Source: Bacteroidia bacterium
GTDB taxonomy: Bacteria; Bacteroidota; Bacteroidia; Bacteroidales; UBA12481
Direction: 5' to 3'
Length of the DNA: 6,429 nt
Assembly: GCA_026391235.1 (NCBI GenBank)
Contig: JAPLDV010000374.1
Span: 1-6,429, forward strand
Part shown: in pieces, positions 1 through 6,429 of the stretch
Numbering within the stretch: position 1 is the stretch's first letter
How the letters are laid out: the number at the start of each line of letters is the position of its first letter
The notes under the pieces: model-generated
Told to the model about the DNA's origin: nothing
What the model saw: only the letters and a program-made list of their open reading frames with translations
Database searches by the model: none
Translations under genes and position numbers: made by a program

Positions 1-573
1 CCAGAAACATCCAACGATTTTGATTTAAAGCATATAATACGCGAAAATGCTCAAACTTCTGTTAGCATTGGCTCATCAAACCAGGTTGTCTGTGAGAATC
101 CAGAGTATTCCGATATGCTTACACTACCTCATGAATTGAAGGGTTATTTCGACTACGACCAGGCTTTGGTGTGTGCAAAAGCTCAGAATAAACCTGTTTT
201 TATTGACTTTACCGGACACGGTTGTGTTAATTGCCGGGAAATGGAACAAAGTGTTTGGGTTGACCCGCGTGTTTTGCAAAGATTGAAAGAAAAATATGTT
301 GTTGTTGCGTTATACGTTGATGATAAGGTCATTAAGCTTCCTGAGTCCGAATGGGTGAGATCTACCTATGACGGTAAAGTAAAAAAGACCCTGGGGAAAA
401 AGTACCAGGATTTCCAGATCACCCGGTTTGGGCAAAACACTCAGCCACAGTACGCTCTGCTCGATACGGATGGAAAATTACTGATCCCCACCCGATCCTA
501 TGACCTCAATGTGGATTCTTTTATTGAATTTCTGGATAAAGGACTCAAAGAATTCAACAGCAGGCACAAATAG
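1..573 (+). CDS. dsbD: C-terminal part of a DsbD-type thiol:disulfide interchange protein (5' partial)
   Basis: The reading frame is open from the first base, so the true start lies left of the window; 190 residues are visible. The Met at 115 is internal, not a start: it lies inside the open frame, just before the redox domain. The visible part is a linker (about residues 1-45) followed by a thioredoxin-like domain (about 46-185). This resembles the periplasmic gamma domain of DsbD, which takes electrons from the membrane domain and reduces periplasmic thiol proteins or apocytochromes. The active-site motif is Cys-Val-Asn-Cys at 223-234, in the context DFTGHGCVNC. The motif TQPQY further on probably supplies the cis-proline loop. 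The expected transmembrane half would be upstream and is not seen. The gene converges on the decarboxylase gene, with 18 bp between the stops. Family assignment is strong; the exact partner proteins are unknown. Confidence 0.85.
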   Translation, partial: PETSNDFDLKHIIRENAQTSVSIGSSNQVVCENPEYSDMLTLPHELKGYFDYDQALVCAKAQNKPVFIDFTGHGCVNCREMEQSVWVDPRVLQRLKEKYVVVALYVDDKVIKLPESEWVRSTYDGKVKKTLGKKYQDFQITRFGQNTQPQYALLDTDGKLLIPTRSYDLNVDSFIEFLDKGLKEFNSRHK

Positions 574-594
574 AGACGTTTATAAGCGTCTCTA
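571..594. terminator. Inverted repeat spanning both stop codons of convergent genes; candidate bidirectional terminator
   Basis: TAGAGACG (571-578) is a perfect reverse complement of CGTCTCTA (587-594). The 8-nt spacer TTTATAAG could add up to three further pairs, one of them G-U. The first three bases are the dsbD stop TAG, and the last three are the ubiD stop read on the other strand. Leftward transcripts have only a three-T run after the stem, and rightward transcripts have none. This is therefore a weak intrinsic terminator by the classical rule. A role as a 3'-end stabilising hairpin is equally possible. Confidence 0.55.
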
Positions 595-2490
595 CGGCCT
601 AACAGTCTTCCTCACAGCACCTTCCTGGTAAAATTTCGAATATTTTGATGAAGGAGAAGAAATAAGAGCTCCAGCACCATAAACCGGCCATTTATGATCA
701 ACCATTCTGATCGTTTCCTCGTCCATAAGGGTTGGGTTTGGCCATTGGCGTGAAAACCCGTCAAGTTCAGGTGTTTTAACAGTAGCATCAATGAACATCA
801 TGCCGGCAGTTCTTCCTTTGGCTGCGGGAAAAATCCGGATATCCGAAAGCACTTCCACATTGCTTCCGGTAAGCCAAACAATTTCATGAGGGTCTGCCAG
901 ATCCACCCAGTCATCGAAAACAATCCAAAACCTGATATCATTAAACGAATCGGACAGCCTGATCTCATCAGCAATTTCATTCACAGCTCCGGAATAGGTT
1001 TTACACAAAGAGATTAATCCGATTGATACACCCTCCTTAATCCAGTTCAGATTCATGTCCATTATTTGTGGGTGCTGCGAACGGAAGGCGATAGCCATTT
1101 GCTTATCAATAGTTTTAGATATCTGGTCGTCATAGAATAGTTCCGGTCCGGTAGCATCGAAACCCAATTTCCCACCGAATGCTGGTTCTCTCGATGAGTG
1201 ATCCAGAATATCCAATGGCCCTGAAGCCTTTTCTATATGCCTTGCAGGATCAACCCGGCGCGAAATATATCTTGCCAGATTGAGGTAATCCTGTAACTCC
1301 GAACCATCTCCGGTAATCACGGCGAACTTGGTAAACATCATCTGGCCGGCACCCCACAAAGTATGCAACACTTTACGACCTTGTCCGGGAAAGGATGGAC
1401 AAATTTTGGCCAGAACAAGGTTATGAGCGACCCCTTCAACAGGTAAATGGAATTCTGTCAATTCGGGAATCAGCGCCAGTTTGATCATTGGTTGAAATAG
1501 CCGCTCGGTAACCCATGCCAGCCAGGCATCCTCCTGGGGAGGAATTCCGACAATTGTCGCAGGATATATCGCTTTTCGCCGATGGGTTATTGCAGTCAGG
1601 TGAAAAACAGGAAACTGATCTTCAAGTGAATAAAAACCGGTATGATCACCAAATGGTCCTTCCGCTTTTAATGGCTCTTCCGGATCCACATAACCCTCCA
1701 AAATAAAATCACAATCCTCGGGTACCCACAATTCCTGGGTTACACATTTGACCATCGTTACCGGCTTATTCCGGATAAAGCCAGCCAGAAGATACTCATC
1801 AATCCCATCAGGCAAAGGGGCCGTTGCACAATAGGTATAAACCGGATCGCCACCAAGAGCTACCGCTACTGGCATTTTTGTACCCATTTTCTGATATTCG
1901 CGATAATGGCGGGCTCCGGTTTTGTGCATGTGCCAATGCATCCCGGTCGAGCCAGGTCCGAAAACCTGCATGCGGTACATCCCTAGATTCGAAGATCCGG
2001 TTACGGGATCAACAGTATGAACCAGCGGTAAGGTAATAAATGGTCCGCCATCAAAAGGCCAGCAAGTTAAAACAGGTAATTTACAGAGATCTGGTGCCAG
2101 ATTGATTATCTCCTGGGAGGCTCCCCTTCCTCTTCTGCGCTTTGGCATCCACCGGGCAGCTTTCCCTATGAGAGGAATCTTCCTGATTTTTCCGGCAAAA
2201 CCAGAGTCACCGTCAGTAAGAATGCTGATCATCTTATGGATCTCACCTGCCAGCTCATCTGGTGACCGGCCTCCGAATGCAATCCTGATTCGATTTTGGG
2301 ATCCCAGCGAATTTATCAAAACCGGGTATTCAGTTCCGGTCTTTTCAAAAAGAAGAGCTTTGCCACCTTTAGCCAGCTTTGAAAAACGATCTGCTATTTC
2401 AGTTATTTCAAGATGGGGAGAGACTTCCTTTCCTATCCTGATAATTTCACCTGCTTTTTCTAATTTCTTGATATATGTCGAAAGATTCAT
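592..2490 (-). CDS. ubiD: UbiD-family prenylated-FMN-dependent decarboxylase
   Basis: This 632-residue protein is long for UbiD (E. coli UbiD is about 500), but similar long forms are usual in Bacteroidota. UbiD enzymes reversibly decarboxylate aromatic or unsaturated acids using prenylated FMN made by UbiX. Family motifs are present in order: NLGMYR (Asn168, Arg173), a His-rich stretch GMHWHMHK (184-190), DEYLLAG around 231-237 and EGPFGDHTG (Glu277, Asp282). As I recall the fungal Fdc1 structure, the Arg/Glu/acidic triad corresponds to Arg173, Glu277 and Asp282, and Asn168, a His and Glu232 would bind the metal and cofactor phosphate. The substrate is not readable from sequence. A menaquinone-pathway role is often assumed for such proteins but is unproven here. 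ATG at 2490 starts the family-typical N-terminus (MNLSTYIKKLEKAGE). It lies downstream of the ribosomal operon terminator, so it probably has its own promoter. No ubiX is in the window. Confidence 0.9.
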   Translation of the reverse strand: MNLSTYIKKLEKAGEIIRIGKEVSPHLEITEIADRFSKLAKGGKALLFEKTGTEYPVLINSLGSQNRIRIAFGGRSPDELAGEIHKMISILTDGDSGFAGKIRKIPLIGKAARWMPKRRRGRGASQEIINLAPDLCKLPVLTCWPFDGGPFITLPLVHTVDPVTGSSNLGMYRMQVFGPGSTGMHWHMHKTGARHYREYQKMGTKMPVAVALGGDPVYTYCATAPLPDGIDEYLLAGFIRNKPVTMVKCVTQELWVPEDCDFILEGYVDPEEPLKAEGPFGDHTGFYSLEDQFPVFHLTAITHRRKAIYPATIVGIPPQEDAWLAWVTERLFQPMIKLALIPELTEFHLPVEGVAHNLVLAKICPSFPGQGRKVLHTLWGAGQMMFTKFAVITGDGSELQDYLNLARYISRRVDPARHIEKASGPLDILDHSSREPAFGGKLGFDATGPELFYDDQISKTIDKQMAIAFRSQHPQIMDMNLNWIKEGVSIGLISLCKTYSGAVNEIADEIRLSDSFNDIRFWIVFDDWVDLADPHEIVWLTGSNVEVLSDIRIFPAAKGRTAGMMFIDATVKTPELDGFSRQWPNPTLMDEETIRMVDHKWPVYGAGALISSPSSKYSKFYQEGAVRKTVRP

Positions 2491-2520
2491 TTGATCCGTT
2501 CTCTATTTTTTTACAAGATA

Positions 2521-2550
2521 AAAAAACCCGGGTAATGTTTACCCGGGTTT
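2521..2550 (-). terminator. Rho-independent terminator ending the ribosomal protein operon
   Basis: An 11-bp perfect stem pairs 2524-2534 with 2540-2550 around the palindromic core CCCGGG, with a 5-nt loop. On the minus strand the stem runs straight into seven consecutive T residues. It begins 24 nt past the rplQ stop, which is the expected place to end the operon. In the rightward direction the T tract is interrupted (TTTATATTTT), so it is directional, for leftward transcripts. It also insulates ubiD from ribosomal transcription. Confidence 0.9.
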
Positions 2551-2574
2551 ATATTTTGCAGGTGCAGATACAAT

Positions 2575-3171
2575 CTATTCTTTACCTTGTTTCAAATCTT
2601 CGCCAACCTCATCCTTAGCAGGTTGTTCAATAATTTCCTCTGCTTTTGCTTTAGTGACTGTTTTTTCAGCCAATTCAACCTTTTTCTTCGCTGTTTTAGC
2701 GGCTGGCTTCTTTTCAACGGTTGCCGTTGTGTCATCAGCAGCCGTTTTGGAAGGCTTTCTTGAACGACGAGTTGCTTTAGCCTTGACATCGGCTTTAGAG
2801 GATAGCATATTCACATTAAAGTCGACCAGCTCGATAATGCACATTTCAGCACTATCTCCAAGGCGGGTTCCGGTTTTCAGAATACGGGTATAGCCGCCTG
2901 GTCTGTCGCCGATTTTTTGTACCACATCACGGAAAAGTTCTGTAACAGCTTCTTTATCACTTAAATATGCAAAAACAGTTCTACGTGAATGGGTAGTGTC
3001 TTCTTTAGCTTTTGTTATCAGAGGTTCGACATATTTCCTTAGAGCTTTTGCCTTGGCCACTGTGGTACTAATCCGCTTATGCTTGATCAGGGAACTAGCC
3101 ATATTGCCAAGCATTCCTTCTCGATGAGCACTCTTTCTTCCTAAATTATTTTGTTTATCTCCGTGTCTCAT
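2575..3171 (-). CDS. rplQ: 50S ribosomal protein L17 with long charged C-terminal tail
   Basis: L17 binds 23S rRNA in the large subunit near the peptide exit side. The core is about residues 1-118, from [17 protein letters not shown] through the conserved [10 protein letters not shown] stretch (90-99) to IIELVDFN. This matches the roughly 120-residue bacterial L17. A tail of about 80 residues follows. It is first strongly basic ([10 protein letters not shown]), then Ala/Lys/Thr-rich, and ends acidic. It is low in complexity and probably disordered; extended L17 tails are common in Bacteroidota. The gene starts 4 nt after the rpoA stop, so translation is likely coupled. AAGGA at the end of rpoA lies 8 nt before the ATG and could serve as a ribosome-binding site. 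It is the last gene of the operon and is followed by a strong terminator. Confidence 0.97.
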   Translation of the reverse strand: MRHGDKQNNLGRKSAHREGMLGNMASSLIKHKRISTTVAKAKALRKYVEPLITKAKEDTTHSRRTVFAYLSDKEAVTELFRDVVQKIGDRPGGYTRILKTGTRLGDSAEMCIIELVDFNVNMLSSKADVKAKATRRSRKPSKTAADDTTATVEKKPAAKTAKKKVELAEKTVTKAKAEEIIEQPAKDEVGEDLKQGKE

Positions 3172-3175
3172 TGTA

Positions 3176-4168
3176 CTATTCCTTATCTAACTTGTATTTA
3201 ACTACATCCATTCCAAAGTTCAAATTCATTATTTTCAGTAAGTCTTCCAGTTCAGTGAGGGATTTTTTACCAAAATTTCTGAATTTCAACAAGTCATTCT
3301 TATTGTAGGCAACCAGATCACCAAGAGTTTCAACGTCGGCAGCTTTCAAACAATTCAATGCCCGAACCGAAAGATCCAAATCGGTTAACTTGGTCTTAAG
3401 TTGCTGTCTCATATGCAATACTTCCTCATCAAACTCCTCGCTGTCCATTTTCTCATCAGATTCCAAAGTAATCTTGTCATCCGAAAACAACATGAAATGG
3501 TGGATAAGAATTTTTGCAGCTTCCTTTAGCGCGTCTTTCGGGTTAATGGAGCCATCGGTTTTGATTTCAATTATCAGCTTTTCATAGTCAGTTTTTTGTT
3601 CGACCCTGAAATTTTCGACCATATACTTAACGTTCCTGATTGGAGTAAAAACTGAATCAAGAGCAATTATACCAATCTCAGCATCTTCTGATTTATTTTC
3701 ATCAGATGGCACGTAGCCGCGACCTTTGCATATTGTGATCGTCATTTGCAGTTTTACTGCCGGATCCATCCGACAAATCACTAAATCAGGGTTCAGGATT
3801 TTAAAACCGCTTAGGAAGTTGTTCAAATCTGCTGACCTAAACTTCTCCTGGCCGGTCACAGTGATAGTAACACGCTCGTCTTCAACTCCTTCGATTTGTT
3901 GTTTAAACCGAACTTGTTTCAGATTCAGAATAATTTCGGACACGTCCTCCAATACTCCTTTAATGGTTGAGAATTCGTGGTCCACTCCTTCGATTTTCAC
4001 GGTAGTGATCGCGAATCCCTCGAGCGAGCTGAGCAGAATACGGCGAAGGGCATTACCTATTGTAATCCCATAGCCCGGTTCAAGTGGCCGGAATTCGAAC
4101 TTTCCATAACTGGGGTCCGATTCAAGCAGGATAACCTTATCAGGTTTCTGAAATGATAGAATGGCCAT
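3176..4168 (-). CDS. rpoA: DNA-directed RNA polymerase subunit alpha
   Basis: This is the alpha subunit, whose dimer scaffolds beta and beta' and whose C-terminal domain contacts UP elements and activators. Its 330 residues match the normal length. The N-terminal assembly domain (about 1-235) carries the dimerisation signature [10 protein letters not shown] (39-48). An acidic linker (about 236-257, [13 protein letters not shown]) precedes the C-terminal domain (about 258-330). The DNA-contact residues known from E. coli (Arg265, Asn268, Cys269, Gly296, Lys298, Ser299, Glu302) all have identical counterparts at a shift of +4: Arg269, Asn272, Cys273, Gly300, Lys302, Ser303 and Glu306. The gene lies between rpsD (17-nt gap) and rplQ (4-nt gap), the canonical alpha-operon position. 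No Shine-Dalgarno sequence is visible before the ATG. Nothing appears damaged. Confidence 0.98.
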   Translation of the reverse strand: MAILSFQKPDKVILLESDPSYGKFEFRPLEPGYGITIGNALRRILLSSLEGFAITTVKIEGVDHEFSTIKGVLEDVSEIILNLKQVRFKQQIEGVEDERVTITVTGQEKFRSADLNNFLSGFKILNPDLVICRMDPAVKLQMTITICKGRGYVPSDENKSEDAEIGIIALDSVFTPIRNVKYMVENFRVEQKTDYEKLIIEIKTDGSINPKDALKEAAKILIHHFMLFSDDKITLESDEKMDSEEFDEEVLHMRQQLKTKLTDLDLSVRALNCLKAADVETLGDLVAYNKNDLLKFRNFGKKSLTELEDLLKIMNLNFGMDVVKYKLDKE

Positions 4169-4185
4169 TGATCAGGATTTTACGT

Positions 4186-4794
4186 TTACTTGGAATATAA
4201 TTCAACGATAAGCTGTTCCTTGATGTTCTCCGGAATTTCAGTCCTTTCAGGAATGCTCAGAAATTTACCGGACATCATAGAGTGATCCCATTCCAGCCAG
4301 GAATACCTGGATCTGGAGGCGGTGGCAAGAGAATTCAATATTACTTCAAGTGATTTCGATTTTTCACGAACTCCTATGACTTCACCGGGTTTAACGAGGT
4401 AAGATGCAATATCGACCACCTTACCATTAACCACGATATGTCGGTGGTTAACCAGCTGCCTGGCAGCTGCACGTGTTTGGGAAATTCCAAGTCGGAATAC
4501 AACGTTATCCAGGCGTGTCTCGAGAAGTTGCAATAACACTTCACCGGTAATACCTTTTGTCCTTTGGGCTTTATGAAACAGATTGGCAAACTGTTTCTCG
4601 AGTACCCCATAGGTATACTTAGCTTTCTGTTTTTCTTTCAGTTGAGTACCATATTCTGAAAGCTTTCTTCTTCTTCTTGAAGGACCATGAAATCCCGGTG
4701 GATAATTCCTTTTATCAAAATTCTTATCCGGTCCGTAAATCGGTTCCCCAAATTTTCTTGCGATTCTGGTCTTTGGTCCAGTATACTTAGCCAT
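4186..4794 (-). CDS. rpsD: 30S ribosomal protein S4
   Basis: S4 is a primary 16S rRNA binder that nucleates 30S assembly and helps form the mRNA entry channel. The protein is 202 residues, the usual length for the family. The N-terminal region ([17 protein letters not shown]) opens a basic domain that contains RRRRK (39-43). The S4 RNA-binding fold spans about 92-150, including [11 protein letters not shown] and [10 protein letters not shown]. It has no cysteines, so it is the zinc-free form. In E. coli, S4 represses the alpha operon by binding the mRNA leader ahead of rpsM. The short 36-nt spacer ahead of rpsM here gives no evidence for an equivalent pseudoknot. A 35-nt gap separates it from rpsK upstream. 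Confidence 0.98.
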   Translation of the reverse strand: MAKYTGPKTRIARKFGEPIYGPDKNFDKRNYPPGFHGPSRRRRKLSEYGTQLKEKQKAKYTYGVLEKQFANLFHKAQRTKGITGEVLLQLLETRLDNVVFRLGISQTRAAARQLVNHRHIVVNGKVVDIASYLVKPGEVIGVREKSKSLEVILNSLATASRSRYSWLEWDHSMMSGKFLSIPERTEIPENIKEQLIVELYSK

Positions 4795-4829
4795 CTAACT
4801 CTGATTTATCGTTTGTTAATTCGAATTTC

Positions 4830-5222
4830 TTAGACTCTCCTGCGTTTGGGAGGACGGCAGCCGTTATGCGGCAGCGGCGTTACGTCAACGATCTCGATAA
4901 CTTCGATACCGCTGTTATGAATAGTACGGATAGCAGATTCCCTGCCATTGCCAGGTCCTTTTACGAAAACTTTTACTTTCCGAAGGCCCAGGTCGTATGC
5001 TACTTTTGAAGCATCCTGAGCTGCAATCTGAGCTGCATACGGGGTATTTTTCTTCGACCCCCGGAAACCGTTTTTTCCGCTTGAAGACCAAGAAATTACC
5101 TGTCCGGAATTGTTGGTCAGGGAAACAATAATGTTGTTAAATGAAGAATGGATGTGTGCCTGCCCGAGTGCTTCAACCTGCACAACCCGCTTCTTCGCTG
5201 CTTTAACTTTCTTCTTTGCCAT
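4830..5222 (-). CDS. rpsK: 30S ribosomal protein S11
   Basis: S11 lines the platform of the 30S subunit near the E site and the mRNA exit. With the ATG at 5222 the product is 130 residues, the normal S11 length, starting [14 protein letters not shown]. The conserved regions are complete: [49 protein letters not shown], and the basic C-terminus [15 protein letters not shown]. The frame stays open upstream to 5402, but residues before this ATG belong to a broken rpsM, so the ATG at 5222 is preferred. It lies 10 nt after the original S13 stop (5233-5235). No Shine-Dalgarno motif is visible, so expression may depend on ribosomes arriving from rpsM. Because of the rpsM deletion these would now produce an S13'-S11 fusion. 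Confidence 0.96.
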   Translation of the reverse strand: MAKKKVKAAKKRVVQVEALGQAHIHSSFNNIIVSLTNNSGQVISWSSSGKNGFRGSKKNTPYAAQIAAQDASKVAYDLGLRKVKVFVKGPGNGRESAIRTIHNSGIEVIEIVDVTPLPHNGCRPPKRRRV

Positions 5223-5232
5223 AGTCTGACGG

Positions 5233-5402
5233 TTATTTAGTCGCTTTCTTTTTGTTTGCCAGTCCTGAACTTTTCGATCTTTATCAACACCAGCTTCGTC
5301 CAGAATCTTACGGGATGTGCTTCTGCCAATTCCATAGATATAAGTGAGTGCGATTTCGCCCCTCTTGTTGTTTGGTATATCAACACCAACGATACGTGCC
5401 AT
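5233..5402 (-). pseudogene. rpsM: 30S ribosomal protein S13, internally deleted and frameshifted
   Basis: S13 sits in the 30S head, forms bridges to the 50S subunit and touches the P-site tRNA with its C-terminal tail. Codons 1-48 (from 5402; [17 protein letters not shown]... to KVQDW) are a perfectly ordinary S13 N-terminus. At about 5257-5261 the match stops. In a different frame the last codons of S13 follow (GCA AAC AAA AAG AAA GCG ACT AAA TAA, encoding ANKKKATK and a stop at 5233-5235). S13 of this type is about 125 residues, so about 70 codons are missing, and the missing length is not a multiple of three. The frame from 5402 skips the S13 stop, adds 12 unrelated residues ([12 protein letters not shown]) and enters rpsK in frame. 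Lost parts include the rest of the helix-two-turn-helix region and nearly all of the rRNA- and tRNA-binding C-terminal half. AAGGA lies 9 nt before the ATG. Confidence 0.9.
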
Positions 5403-5438
5403 AAAAGATATTCCTTTTGAGTTGTTTCAAAATACCAG

Positions 5439-5555
5439 TTATCCCTGACGTTGCTTGAACTTGGGATTTTTCTTGTTAATTACATATAATCGTCCTTTCC
5501 GACGTACAATTTTGCACTCGGCGGAACGCTTCTTAACGGATGCTCTTACCTTCAT
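5439..5555 (-). CDS. rpmJ: 50S ribosomal protein L36
   Basis: This 38-residue gene was read directly from the sequence: ATG at 5555 and TAA at 5439-5441. It begins [17 protein letters not shown] and ends [12 protein letters not shown]. Both ends match L36, a small 50S protein that stabilises 23S rRNA folding. Classical L36 binds zinc with three Cys and one His. Here only one cysteine (Cys14) remains, and the usual Cys11, Cys27 and His33 positions hold other residues (Ser11, Asn27, Phe33), so this is the zinc-independent form. It sits 15 nt downstream of infA and 36 nt upstream of rpsM, the standard order. Confidence 0.96.
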   Translation of the reverse strand: MKVRASVKKRSAECKIVRRKGRLYVINKKNPKFKQRQG

Positions 5556-5570
5556 GATCGCTAAATATTA

Positions 5571-5792
5571 TCAGTTTTTGTATCGGTACGCAATTCGTCC
5601 TTTTGTCAAATCGTATGGTGACATTTCGACTCTCACCTTGTCTCCCGGCAATATTTTAATATAATGCATACGCATCTTCCCGGAGATGTGGGCGGTAATA
5701 ACGTGCCCATTCTCCAATTCTACGCGGAACATAGCATTGGACAGAGCTTCGACAATTGTTCCATCCTGTTCTATAGAAGGCTGCTTTGGCAT
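5571..5792 (-). CDS. infA: Translation initiation factor IF-1
   Basis: IF-1 binds the 30S A site and helps IF-2 and IF-3 set up initiation. The product is 73 residues, one more than the usual 72. It is a single S1-like OB fold with the hallmark runs [20 protein letters not shown] (19-38) and [18 protein letters not shown] (39-56), closing on [13 protein letters not shown]. The ATG at 5792 is 3 nt after the map stop, so translational coupling with map is likely. The start gives [11 protein letters not shown], close to the usual MAKQ-IEQDG opening. No defects are seen. Confidence 0.98.
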   Translation of the reverse strand: MPKQPSIEQDGTIVEALSNAMFRVELENGHVITAHISGKMRMHYIKILPGDKVRVEMSPYDLTKGRIAYRYKN

Positions 5793-5795
5793 ATA

Positions 5796-6429
5796 TTAAA
5801 CTTTAGAAACTGCTTCTTCAATTATATTAAAATCAGACAATACATCTGCTATTTGATCCATGACCACCACGGAATGTTCAAAATGTGCTGACGGCTTTCG
5901 ATCACCAGTCCGCATAGTCCATCCGTCCTGATCTTGATGAATGTGCCTTTTGCCCATATTAATCATCGGTTCTATCGCAATGGTCAGCCCTTTTTGCAGA
6001 ACCTCTCCGGTTCCGGACTTCCCATAATTAGGAACTTCAGGTGGTTCGTGAAGAAGCCGTCCAACACCGTGTCCGACCATTTCTCTTACAACCGAGAACC
6101 CATTAATCTCTGCGTGCCTTTGAATGGCATGACCGATGTCGCCGATTCGTTTTCCTGTGATTGCCTGAGAAATTCCCAATTTCAAACATTCTTTGGTAAC
6201 CCTGAGCAGTTTTAATACTTCTGGTTTAACAACACCTATTGTGAAGGTAAAAGCAGAATCACCATTGAAGCCATTCATCAAGACTCCGCAATCTACCGAC
6301 ACGATATCGCCATCTTTAAGAAGTCTCCGTGACGGAATTCCATGAACTACTTCATCATTGACCGAGACACAAAGCGTAGCAGGGTAGCCCTGATAACCTT
6401 TAAATCCCGGCACTCCACCATGATTACGG
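5796..6429 (-). CDS. map: Type I methionine aminopeptidase (5' partial)
   Basis: This enzyme removes the initiator methionine from nascent proteins in the cytoplasm. The gene runs off the right edge with 210 codons visible of about 250-260, so roughly the first 50 residues are missing. The frame is open to the last base (RNHGGVPGFKGY...), and the GTG at 6413 is an internal valine codon, not a start. All five metal ligands expected for the family are present in fragment numbering: Asp46 (VSVDCG), Asp57 (NGDSAF), His120 (VGHGVG), Glu153 (IEPMINMG) and Glu184 (FEHSVVV). The substrate-contact His29 (VVHGIP) is also present. In this operon type map normally follows secY, which would lie beyond the edge. 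The stop at 5796-5798 is 3 nt before infA. Confidence 0.97.
   Translation of the reverse strand, partial: RNHGGVPGFKGYQGYPATLCVSVNDEVVHGIPSRRLLKDGDIVSVDCGVLMNGFNGDSAFTFTIGVVKPEVLKLLRVTKECLKLGISQAITGKRIGDIGHAIQRHAEINGFSVVREMVGHGVGRLLHEPPEVPNYGKSGTGEVLQKGLTIAIEPMINMGKRHIHQDQDGWTMRTGDRKPSAHFEHSVVVMDQIADVLSDFNIIEEAVSKV

Noticed and set aside
115..573. A stand-alone 152-residue thioredoxin-like protein starting at ATG 115.
   Set aside because: The frame is open from base 1, and the residues before 115 look like the DsbD linker between membrane and gamma domains. No ribosome-binding site or promoter is visible before 115.
2102..2494. A 130-codon plus-strand open frame overlapping the start of the decarboxylase gene.
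   Set aside because: It lies entirely antisense to the clearly conserved ubiD 5' end, has no recognisable family features, and similar shorter antisense frames occur throughout the other genes.
4830..5402. A novel two-domain ribosomal fusion protein.
   Set aside because: The S13 tail and its stop codon survive in another frame immediately before rpsK. This shows a deletion plus frameshift in two normally separate genes rather than an evolved fusion.
5403..5438. An S4-binding regulatory pseudoknot ahead of rpsM, as in E. coli.
   Set aside because: The spacer is only 36 nt, is A/T-rich and shows no convincing nested stems. Nothing in the sequence supports the control element here.
5796..6413. 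GTG at 6413 as the start of a short methionine aminopeptidase.
   Set aside because: The frame is open to the window edge, and the residues before it match the family, so the gene is simply cut by the edge.
6414..6429. The right edge reads ACCATGATTACG, like the start of lacZ-alpha in common cloning vectors.
   Set aside because: In the map frame these bases encode Arg-Asn-His-Gly, which joins smoothly to the conserved Gly-Val-Pro-Gly-Phe stretch and resembles the Asp-His-Gly-Ala of related enzymes. The next base also differs from the vector as I recall it. Native coding explains it, though a vector trim check is cheap.

Overview
The window is an ordinary housekeeping block from a bacterium that is most likely a member of the Bacteroidota. 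The evidence is protein-level resemblance to that phylum: an L36 of the Cys-poor type (MKVRAS...[12 protein letters not shown]), an S4 without zinc cysteines, an L17 with a long Lys/Ala/Glu tail, and a DsbD-type C-terminal domain with a GHGCVNC active site. Most genes also lack a clear Shine-Dalgarno sequence. I recognise the phylum from memory of these families, not from a search. Both edges cut through genes.

Layout, left to right. Positions 1-573 (+) hold the C-terminal thioredoxin-like part of a DsbD-type thiol:disulfide interchange protein. It converges on a 632-residue UbiD-family decarboxylase (592-2490, -). The two stop codons form the outer ends of one perfect 8-bp inverted repeat (571-594). 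Right of ubiD is a strong intrinsic terminator (about 2521-2550). It closes a leftward ribosomal protein operon that fills the rest of the window. In transcription order, from the right edge leftwards, the operon is map (partial), infA, rpmJ, rpsM (broken), rpsK, rpsD, rpoA, rplQ. This is the classic end of the spc/alpha operon. These products process nascent proteins (MetAP), start translation (IF-1), build the 30S and 50S subunits (S13, S11, S4, L36, L17) and form RNA polymerase (alpha).

The one striking feature is rpsM. Only the first 48 codons of S13 remain, joined out of frame to its last 8 codons ([12 protein letters not shown]). About 70 central codons, roughly 200-210 nt, are missing. 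The frame shift bypasses the S13 stop, so the remnant reads straight into rpsK and gives a 190-codon S13'-S11 fusion frame. All neighbouring genes look intact. The likeliest explanations are an assembly or cloning deletion, or a recent real deletion. It does not look like a novel two-domain protein. I found no mobile element, CRISPR array, tRNA, rRNA or unknown gene system. There is no gene-free stretch over 300 bases; the largest intergenic gap is 84 bp (2491-2574).
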